Below are positions 47,342 through 57,700 of a DNA stretch of 64,000 nt, in pieces. The DNA is from Paralvinella palmiformis. Taxonomy: Eukaryota > Annelida > Polychaeta > Terebellida > Alvinellidae. Each line of letters opens with the position of its first letter. Position 1 is the stretch's first letter. The translations under genes were made by a program, and so were the position numbers. The DNA lies in assembly GCA_025642065.1 (NCBI GenBank), contig JAODUP010000184.1, positions 181,001 through 245,000 of the forward strand, given 5' to 3'. The notes below the pieces were generated by a model, which saw only the letters and a list, made by a program, of their open reading frames with translations, had not been told where the DNA came from and made no database searches.

Positions 47342-47465
47342 ATGAACAGGGGTTTCTCCATCCATCCATACACTTGCTGGAACCCATAATATGCTATTTG
47401 AAGCGACCAGAAGTCCATGCATGCACTACGAAACCCTGGATGCTTGGTGAAACACTTGAATGGTT
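47342..47465 (-). CDS. P2X7-C-domain-like gene, penultimate exon
   Basis: A minus-strand exon after the acceptor gatacttag: 2 bases, 40 codons, 2 bases. It reads PFKCFTKHPGFRSACMDFWS then LQIAYYGFQQVYG. This matches the C-I-T-x-H-P-G-F-x-x-V-C-L-x-x-x-x-L-Q-x-A-Y segment that precedes K-Y-R-Y-T-A-Y-R-Q in the family. The donor TTCAT|GTGATT leaves two bases (AT) that combine with the first base (G) of the terminal exon, so phase agrees. The intron is about 950 bp and carries MITE copy D. The earlier C-x-C-x2-C exon was not found, so the gene may be incomplete. Confidence 0.6.
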
Positions 47466-47809
47466 CTAAGTATCTAACTGACACTGTTCAATTATAGGCT
47501 TATAGTTATATCTATAACATAGCCTACTTTTAGCGGCACTATAGACTAACAGAGGCCCAGACTCTAGATATACCATGACATGTATGATGTAGACTTCTAT
47601 AGACTATAGTATTATAAGTATACGCTGGTATACCGTATTCGTAAACAAACCGAGTCGCCTATTTTTATCGGCCAAACAGTAACTAATAAAAACGGTCAAA
47701 GTGACAAGGAAGCATAAATTAAACCTAAAGTCAATTATCATGATAATGATACTATAGCAAAGTATTCCTGATTTATTGAATAAAAAAGACCGACAGGAAA
47801 CACACATAC

Positions 47810-47910
47810 CAATCTGTGTTCTCCACCAAAAATGTCAAAAAGGGGATTGTGACGTCACAACCAATCGTCTCTTCGGCAAGACTTAGGAAATTTCCGCCGA
47901 CAATGACCAT
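47810..47910 (-). CDS. Weak candidate first exon of the P2X7-like locus
   Basis: The ATG at 47910 (minus) opens 33 codons plus 2 bases, ending ENTDW across the donor GATTG|GTATGT. Length, phase and the N-T-x-W ending are the same as in the exon at 36333-36433, but the rest of the sequence is unlike it. It cannot splice in phase directly to 47465, so a middle exon would be needed and none was seen. Treat as tentative. Confidence 0.2.
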
Positions 47911-48967
47911 ATATGGATTTGAGCTTATAATACAGGGGGGTTTACCCACACACATTAAATGACACGCAATGATTTAGACAAAATGTTCGTTATTTTGATA
48001 CCAAAACCCTAGTATTAGATCTAGGTCTTATCGGACCTTTAACAGGTTTAAGGTGTCAGAACATTGGTGAGAACGCGCGCACGCGTTCTGTTTATTATTA
48101 TAATAATAAACTCATCAAGTTAAAAAGAAATCTTAGATCCCTGTAACTGTTGTTAGATCTACATGATTAGACTACCAAGTATTCTATATAATAGATAGAC
48201 ACTAACCAACTCAGCAACTGCCCGATTCAGTGATTGCATTTAATATCGCCCCATCAGCCATCACTCATCAGATGATCAGTCCTCACACATTTATACAACA
48301 CATTAAATTCATCACATAAATATATATAATGATGCAAGCCAATAAGCTCAGTAATTATTTTAATATTACTACGATTTAAGTAGGGAGCCACTGTCACTAA
48401 CAAACAAACCATTTAATATAACCTCTACATGTAAACACACGGTTCAGACGTAATCACATTTATTTATAGGTAATTAGTAAGTCCACGAGCCCGGCGACAA
48501 GTCATTAACTATCTGGGGAGGTGGTACATTTTGGGTTGAACAGGGTTCAGAGGATGTTGTATTTTACGAAGAACAAAAGAATACGTCAAAGAATTACTGT
48601 TATGTTCAAGGCTATGCCTTTGGAGTATCCCCTTCCGAGAAAAATCGGCTTGAACAACTACTTCATACTAGATTGGAAAGCCCCAAAACCACTGGCCCTG
48701 GCCAAACGTCACCTGCCGACCTTTGATGGTTACGTCTTCACGGTAATACGAAGGGCAATCCTATTACAAATAGTATTTATTAAATATACATCTTCCGGGT
48801 AATTATGCCTAGAAGGAAACAGCGTGTTTTAATAGAATTTCGTCACCGGGCTAGCTTAGATTTCGTTTAAAAGTCCGAGGTGCGATGAAATAAATACACA
48901 TATAATCTTGACAGTTGGCTAAGACAGAACAGAAGAAGCTGCAATAATAACATTGTTCAACTGGAAA
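47911..48967. other. Upstream of the galaxin-like gene
   Basis: Contains a + open frame at 48521-48802 with a fairly protein-like middle (PLPRKIGLNNYFILDWKAPK), not recognised and without splice support. The 70 bases before the ATG at 48968 are the likely 5' untranslated region; no TATA box could be assigned. Confidence 0.4.
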
Positions 48968-49031
48968 ATGGCGCTGGGCTTATTGTGTTTATTTGGATTG
49001 TTTGCAGTCAGTTCTTTTCGTACCTGTGCAG
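48968..49031 (+). CDS. Galaxin-like gene exon 1 (signal peptide)
   Basis: Starts at the ATG in aaaATGGCG. 21 codons and one base end at the donor GCAG|GTATGT (phase 1). A hydrophobic core LGLLCLFGLFAV, with a likely cleavage after SS. Confidence 0.8.
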
Positions 49032-50337
49032 GTATGTAAAATTCGTGCTTATCGCCAACTCCAATCTCCTTTCTCCTGTTAGGCGTATAGATTGTTTGAT
49101 GTTACAAAAGTAAGGGATTTTAATTAAACCATTTGTAGTTTCGTCATTAATAATGTGTATTATAAATATATGCCTTTTCTGAATTCTTATTTTTGTATTT
49201 TGAATTCATATACTACTCACTTAATCATTATATGTTATTATTATTATTATTATTATTAGTTATTATTATATTAGCATTATTATAATTAATCATTGCGTAG
49301 AGTAGGATCTGGTTCCGTATGAACTGGATGTGTACGTGTAGAAATTATATTAAATTATATTAAACGGGGGGTTTTATTAAGGAATTTTTTTTTTCTGGTT
49401 ATATTTAAATCGTGAAGATAATCAAACAATTGCCGACTGTATCGGCCTACATCAATATACACAATTAATTTAATGTTACATCAAACAAATGGTGATTTGG
49501 CGATAATGGGTGAAATCACATCGACCCGGTTGGTAATGTAACAGTGGTCGAAATGTTCCTTTTAACTGGCTGAGTTTTCCATTGTGCATGTTTAACACTG
49601 ATTTAAAAACATATATAAATGCGATTTAAATATTTATAGGACTAGTTAACATTTCGCTATTGATGTTGTGATTAGTCCTAGCTGTGACTGACTGATCGAA
49701 TTGTCTGGCTGACCATTGGGGCTGGGAGGGCAGTGACTGAATGCGTGAGTGAATCAGTCGACCAGTTAGTCAGTCAGTAAGTGAGCCCGTGGATGGGAGG
49801 GGGGAGGAGGAGGAAGTATTCCACAAACACAGACATGGGTCAGATTCGAACCCCGAGCTGATGGTTTACAGCTTAATACTCTAATCACATTAATTTCATT
49901 AATTTATCAATTAGATTGTCTTAATTGTTTTAAGGTTCAGTACTTCCATTGAACTGTATACCTGGGCAGGGTTGGATATGTTGTGATGGCGTCATGCACG
50001 TGACAACAGGAAACAGTAAGTAGTAACGTCAAATGACATTTGGTGATAAACAGACAAACATTGGTGATGATGATGATGATGATGATGACGACGAGGAGGA
50101 TATATTTAATAAAGTGTCCTTACTTGGGATACGTGCTTTTAAAGTTATACATCAAAATTATAAGTTATATATGTGTGTGTGTGTGTATGTGTGTGTTACA
50201 GTTAATCTGTATAATCAGGTAATATGTGTACTACCTGAAATATTCAGGTAAAACTTTATTGCTAACTGAGATTTAATACACATTGCCTGAAAATTTCAAG
50301 TAATATACATATTACCTTATTATACAGATTAACTGTA

Positions 50338-50396
<59 letters not shown>

Positions 50397-51713
50397 ACTT
50401 TATTCGTGGTATATGAGTTTATATTTCTATGTTTGTTGTGACTTCACTACATCACCTGCCAATCATTATCAGTTACTACGTTTTAATCTCAACCTGTAGC
50501 ATCCATCGTACGATGCTGTGGCAGCAGAACCTACAACTCAACAATACAACTTTGTTGCGCGGGAAGCGATCCCGCGGATGCCTCTGTACACAATGTCTCT
50601 GATCCGTCTTTGTACGGCTGCTGCGGATTAAACGTGTACGCCAAGAGTACACAGTACTGCGACGAACTAACGACGACGGTGATGTATAATATAAGACGTC
50701 ACAGGAAGTCGAGATCGCTGACTTGTACCGAAGGCGGATGTTGTGATGGTGAGTTTAGATCTATTGCGTTTATTTATTTACTTTTGGGGTGGGGGGTGTT
50801 GTTTATTTGTTTGTTTCTCTAGCTCTCTCTCTCTCTGTGTCTGTGTATGCGTGTGTGCGCGCGCGTGCATACGGGCGTGTTTCTCCAGATCAGACATTAG
50901 GTTCATACTGTAGTCGATTAATATTCCTATTGTAAGTCGGGAACTTCGATTGTCTATTTGTAATCATTGGCGGGTAGGTGTTATTTTACATCTATCTATA
51001 CTGTTTATTTATCCATTTATTTCATCAACATTACGGGCGCCTCCGTGGTCTAGCGGTAGCGTGCTGGTCCACAGATCACTACCACCCGTGTTCGAATCCC
51101 GGCGCGGGCATATCTGAAGGTTGTTTCGTCTTTCACTTCGTCTCATTACCTTTGGAAGTCGCTCGGCCGATTTAGCCTACCTTGTGCACAAAAGTGGCCG
51201 TAAAACATCGGTCATCATCATCATCATCTTCTTCATCAACATTAGACAGTTCGAAACCATGGAGTTATAACTCGTAAACGTATAACAGCATATATATATA
51301 TATATATATATATATAGTCGAATTGAGGAATTAATTAACGACCTAACCGATATTATTGTTCGTAACAAATAATGACGCAAACGATATTAAATTATTTAAT
51401 AATAATAAATAGGTTTACGTGAAACATTCTTCAAAACTGAAATCTTTACGTCCATCATCCCATTGTTCAGTATATATGGCGACTTTATCGCTAAATCAAA
51501 CTTGAAATCGATCAGCTCAATAAGACATAATTCGGTTAACGATAACTCTATTTCCCACTAATACCAACGCAGCGTTGATGTGAGATCGTAAATAAAGTTT
51601 CTTGTACGTTCGCAAAAGGGCGTATTTTAGCAAACAGAACGATGTATTCTCATTGCTATATTTAGTTAGTTAATTTATCGATAAGCATATTAATGCTTTG
51701 CATGCTCCCCCCC

Positions 51714-51754
<41 letters not shown>

Positions 51755-54700
51755 AGACTACTCTGATAACATCAAGTAGTAATAGTAGTAGTATACGGTT
51801 GTATCCCTCTCTCTCTCTCCGTGTGAGTATATATGTGTGTGTGTGCGTGCGTGCGTGTGTGTGTGTGTATGTGTGTTGAGAACGGATTAAGAAGATCACT
51901 GGTACAAGTCAATCATAAATTAAGATTGCAACATCCGAACCTTTAATTGGGTCGCTGATTAGATAACATCTTGTCCTGTTAGTTACAACAGGACATGGAC
52001 TGCCTCCATGGTCTAACTGGTAGTACGGTTGGCCGCAGATCTTAACCACCTGAGTTCAAATCTCGGCGTGGCAATGTCTGAAGGGTGTTTCATCTTTGAC
52101 TATGTGCGTAAAAGTGGCTAGAAAATATCAAACATCCTGTTATAGGACTTGTAATGTTTGTATGAGTGTGCGTTGCTGCGTCCGTCCGTCCGTCCGTCCC
52201 TCCGTGTAGCATGTCGGCATGCAAGACTCACACTCATTCACAAATATACACACGCGCCGTGTGAATATCTCATTTGTTTGCATGCACGCAGGGAAATACG
52301 TGGCTTTCGGTAAAGAAGACTTGACGCCTAACAGCGATGTCTTCGGTTGTGGCTGTTGTGGTAAGGTAGCGTACAATGTACTGACAGAGGAATGTTGCTC
52401 TCCCGAAATGGAATCTATAGCACGGAAAGGAGAAATTTGTTGCAACGGTGAGCTTCTTATACAGTCGATCCGGTACACGTGATTAAATGTTAAAATTTAA
52501 ATAGAAAGGACTAAAATTGCAAACTTTCGGGATCCGGCCGCTTTCAATTGGGGAAGTTGTAGAAATCAGTCGTTAGGTAGCGCTGCGACGCAACTATGTC
52601 ATTCTCTTTCGGTTGGCCATTTGTTGATATTGTTATGGAAATCCCGGAACTATGAAGATGTCACCAACAAGGAGTGGCGAGAATCAAGGAATATGAGGCT
52701 GTAAATAATATGAAATTTAATGATCATAACGTTTAGCATTTTATTACATGGCATGATGCATTCGAATTTTCAAAGCTTTAGATAAACTTATAATATCATG
52801 GGGTTTAAGTGGATTATCAGTTAACTAACCCTGTTAGTGTCGTGTGCTATTGTCTCGGGAACAAAAGAACACGTAAAGTGCGTGGCTTGTTGGTCGGATG
52901 TTTATTCTGAGATAAGAGGAAGTCAAATTTCGAGCTGATACTACATTTCGTGCATTTTCTAAGACTTATATGCGTAGCAGCGCCATCTACCGATTCATTT
53001 TAGCTCCGATACCCCCACTAACTCGCAAAACGTGAGTTGTTCAGAGGCATGCGAATAAATATGGTGATCGGTAACAACCAGTCATATTACAGTGTAAAGA
53101 TACAGTAATTTTTTGGCTTTGTCAAGTGCACGAAATTAATACATATATACATACTAATACTAATGACTGATGGATAATCCCCCCCTCGTCGGGATTCTAG
53201 CTCTGGCGTTCTATTTTTAATTAAACTGGGTTAGTGGGTACTCGCAAAACTGTCTTCCGTTTAACCCGATCACTTAATTATTGCTTTATGATAATCGACA
53301 AGAAACCAGGACTTATTATCTAAGTTTTACTCTACTTGACCGTATAATGATTTTTAAAAAAACGTAAGTCTCCCGTCTCACAATAGCTGTGTATGCTTCG
53401 TATCAAAGGTAAAGCCGTCAGCGCCAGAGGCGGCATGGTCTGTTGCGGTGGCGAAGCCATCAACTTACACAACAAACGATGCTGTCACAAGTATGGCAGG
53501 AAAGGTCGCCTTCTGAAGGAATCCCCCTACAGCCTGGCCACGGAACAATGTTGTGGAGGTAATTATATTGTGTTAATGCCATAACCATTGCACGCAAAGG
53601 ATATTTATATTGATAAGAAACCCATTAATTTATGTATTTTTACATGTTTGAGAATCCAATAAATATAGTTTATTAACAAAAAAATTATATTGATATAAAC
53701 AACCTGTTTCCGGTTTCATGTCAAGCGATCTGAATAGCCAAAATGAAGCGACCACTTTAATAATAATTTTCATACTACATACTACTATTCCAGTACAACT
53801 ACTACCATTCATTCTGTTGCTGTTGTTACCAATATTAACAATAATAATAATAATAATACTAATATACGAAATAAAATGTAATTTTTCGGTCACTTTTGTC
53901 CACATCCGTCAGCCTTTAAATGAAACTCCGGTCTTAGACTCTTAGTTCATGTTTGGTTTTAGAAGTACCGTAAGGATATTGATCTTAAATTTATCCCGGA
54001 TCTAACTGGAAGCCAATACAGGGTCTTAACTGCAGCAGAAATATGTTAATCTCAGTTAGTCTTTGATCGGGGGGAAGTGGCAAGACAACCTGTATTGGTT
54101 TCTCCCCCCATTTCCAACATTGTTATCAACATGCCATTGTTTTCAATTAATATACGACCCTTGTATATTTATTTTTTTGAAGTTCCGGAAGGCTTGGAGG
54201 AATACTAAAACTTGTTTTAGATGGCAGATTTTGTCCAATAAAGTGAACAGAGCTTTCTGATCTGAGCATACAGTATCTCATCATAATATGGCAGCTTGAA
54301 ATTGGTTAACAAACTGTTCAGTTTAAATTTGGCCTCATCCCTACGCATCCTTGTCAACAGTCAATTTAATCCACTGAATGATCGTTCGTACTCGCGACGC
54401 AACCTTTTGGCTACTGTGATGCATGGACTTGTACCACGGTGTAACTATTGGTTTAGCGAACACCTGGCCCGGGCTATATCAGAAGGGTGTTTCATTTTTC
54501 ACCACGCCTCATTACATTTGAAGGTCGTTCGGCCCATTTGGCCTACATTGTGCACAAAAGTGGCCATAAAACAGTAACATTTAACATTTAGCGAACACCT
54601 GGCATCAAATAGGGCCGTGTTTGTCCATCAGGTTTGATAGGTAGATATCATATTGCTCAAATGGGTTATCCGATATGCAACAAGGTGAAGCCACCAACGT

Positions 54701-57700
54701 CAGACGTCAGAATACCTATACCCAGTCACGTGACGTCAATCGTATAATATGGGGCGCCTCCGTGGTCTAGCGACTACCACCCGTGTTCGAATATTTAATA
54801 TCCAGTAGCTGTTAAAGTCTCCCGGTATTATTAAGTTACCAGGTAGCCTTATATTTTCTAATCAGTTGAGGAAATCCTTCGAAGAATGGACAGTTGTTGA
54901 TGCCATTTCGTACGTTATTAGTAGGGTTGGAAAAATCATGATTGTTTTCGAATATCATGTTGATTTATTCGATGATTTAATCAATTTGATTAAATCAACC
55001 GCCAACCGTGGTTATTGGGATGTAACCTATACACAACAATAATTCTAAATATAACTCCTCTGGGCGTAACCCTTCCGTCCAAACACTCAAACGATCTCGT
55101 CTTTACTGGGGTAATGGTCACAGATAAAGCACGTTTTCGAATAACAAAGGGCGCCTCCGTGGTCTAGTTGGAAGCGCGTTGGACCACAGATCGCTACCAC
55201 CGCAGTTCGAATCTCGGCGTCGGCCTATCTGAAGGGCGTCTCATCTTTGACTTCGCCTCATTACCTTTGGAGATCGCTCGGCCCATTTAGCCTGCCATGT
55301 GACGAAAAGTGGCCGTAAAACGCCGATCATCAATCAATCAATTCTCGAATAACAAACACCTATCATCCTCCACCTATCATCCCATATCTAGTTTAAACAG
55401 TATCCAAATGTAGCCGCGTTCTATAACTACACCCATCAGGAGATATATGACCAATCAACTTCTGTATTATTCTGTTTACCATCACTCAGCCAATTATCAA
55501 TCAAGACAACAATATTCGCATTATGATTGACAGTTTACCAATTTGTTAAAGTAATATTGGTGGCAATAGTAGTAGTAGTAGTAGTAGTTATTGTTTTCAT
55601 TGTTGTTTTTGTTGTTGTTGCTCTTGCTGATTACGATGACAACGTTGTTGCTGTTCCTGCTGTAGTTTGTTATCATCATTCCCTCATATTTAGGCGAAGT
55701 GGTCAACGGTAGTGTTCCTTGCTGTAACCAAAAATGGCCGATGAATCCGAAAAGGCAAGTTTGTTGTCCTTATCACGGACCTCAGAATAAGACCAACCAT
55801 TTACAGGACGCCTGTTGTGAGGATCAATGGACGAGCTTCGTACAACCGTACAACTCAAAAACCGAGGTAAATAACAAACAACCAAAAACTGTGCGTGTGT
55901 TTGGGGGGGGGGGGTTCGTGCGTGCGTGTGTTTTTGTTTGCTCTATATCTCGCCCGAGCTAAACTCCTAAGACCTACTTTTTATAGCGGAAGTAAACCGG
56001 TAATATTGCGCGATGATACCATAACCTTTACGTCCTCATAGAAACGTTAACCGTCTCACTTTAATTCAAAGACCAGACACGGAGTCAATTCAATTGGAAT
56101 TGATTTTTTTTAAAGAATTGGAATTGATAAATTTTGAATTGGTTGAAATTGAAGTTTCCTACCAAACAAAACAAAATCCACAAATTAATTTACCATTTAT
56201 TTTTTTAATTCTGAAAAATTTCTTCCATGAAAATCCTACTTGGAATAGAAACTACTCGGAGTAGGTACTCCAAGTAGGTACTCGGAGTATTGGTACTTGG
56301 AGTACCCACTCATGGTAAAAAGTAGTAGATAAAAAAGAGTCGGTAAAAATGGAATTGGAATTGATAAATTTGGAATTGGAATTGATTACTTTGATGTGGA
56401 ATTGAAATTGACCAAATGAAATTGAGTGGAATTTGAAGTGACAAAATGGAATTGACCCCATGTCTGTCAAAGTCAGCGTACGTACTGCCTGTGAATATGT
56501 GGGGACGATATAGAACGTGAACAGGGAAACTATAGTCTCTGGATTAGCTGTAGCTGAACACTCTTTTATTCCCTTGAACTAAGGTATGCATCCAAAACGA
56601 AGTCGCCAAGAGGGACACCATGTGTGAGGACGGAATGGCCCTGTGCGGGACCACTTGTTACCATCCGGACACGGCCATCTGCTGCAGCGACGTCCGGGTC
56701 TACTCGAAGCTGACCGACGGAGACAAGTGTTGCGGTGGCGAGGCGTACTTCACCTGGAGCCAGTCTTGCTGTAATGGCCATCTCTACAACACGTCGCTGC
56801 TGAAGTGCTGCTGCAATGGGAAGATTCCCTACGACCCATTCACCGAGAAATGTCTCGAGAGAAAGAAGAGGCCGACATCCTGCAAAGTGGTAGGCTGTCC
56901 CGCTCACATTTCGAGCAAAGGGCAATTACTGAAGATCAAGGAGCACTTACTAACAAACAAGTGGCTAGGTAATTCACTTCACGATTGACGACAGTAAGCG
57001 TGGCTATTCCGGTTTGAAAAGTATAGTGTATAATATGCACAATGGCCTAGTGGGTAAGAGCGTGGAACTTTCTTATTCATGGTCATGCTGTGCGGAAGTT
57101 CGGAGGTTCGAATCGCGGCCGTGGCACTATAGTAGGAGGAATTTTTTCATCCGACCTGGCAACTGGCAGGGTTTTCTCCGCCGAATCTGCCATATATTGT
57201 AAATTCTAAATTTATTTAGAAATATTTACCGTGGTGAAGCCACGTAAAACAACAGCTATTTCGGCTATTATTATTATATTTCTTGATGTTTGATGGTTTT
57301 CCTTAAAAACAGGCACACATTGCGTACGCCGGTGTGTGTATGTGTGTACATAGAGAAACACCCGCGTGCGCTTCTGACTAGAAATAGCGACGCTTACTAG
57401 AAATAGCACCTTTTACGTGAGCAGGTTCCTTCAGAATACTAAACCTTCCTAAAAACAAATATTACTTGTCAAACAACTATCACTTTTAACCAGCGTGTGT
57501 GTGTGTGTGTGACGTTATTTACTTTTAATTTAGCTCAAAATACAATATTTTCATACCAACTTTGTTAATCAAAAGTATCAAAAACTTGAGGTAATCAGCG
57601 CGATACGTGTTATATTTGTTTTCCTGTGTGCACCGAGCTGTTTTATGAGAAATATACAACAAAACTGCACACGCACCATTCGCATTTTTAATCAGTTTTA

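Larger units (their letters stand above)
50749..52291 (+). other. Galaxin-like gene intron 3
   Basis: Holds two SINE copies (51034, 51982), and CT, AT and GT microsatellites at about 51705-51757, 51803-51882 and 52175-52200. No additional exon was seen. Confidence 0.6.
53559..55693 (+). other. Galaxin-like gene intron 5
   Basis: The longest intron of the gene. It holds three SINE pieces, a (TAA)n stretch at 53836-53858 and (GTA/GTT)n near 55568-55620. No additional exon was seen. Confidence 0.6.

Noticed and set aside
48521..48802. 93-codon + frame upstream of the galaxin-like gene
   Set aside because: Parts look protein-like, but no family, splice site or second copy supports it.
51034..51120. 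tRNA gene
   Set aside because: A and B boxes are present, but the sequence is the head of a dispersed SINE with a 13-base target duplication and no cloverleaf acceptor stem.
53387..53408. Extending galaxin-like exon 5 upstream to the AG at 53386
   Set aside because: Phase 0 there conflicts with the phase-1 end of exon 4 and gives a stop after eight codons.
56566..56925. 119-codon minus frame
   Set aside because: Shadow of galaxin-like exon 7, which has doublet cysteines, splice sites and correct phase on the + strand.
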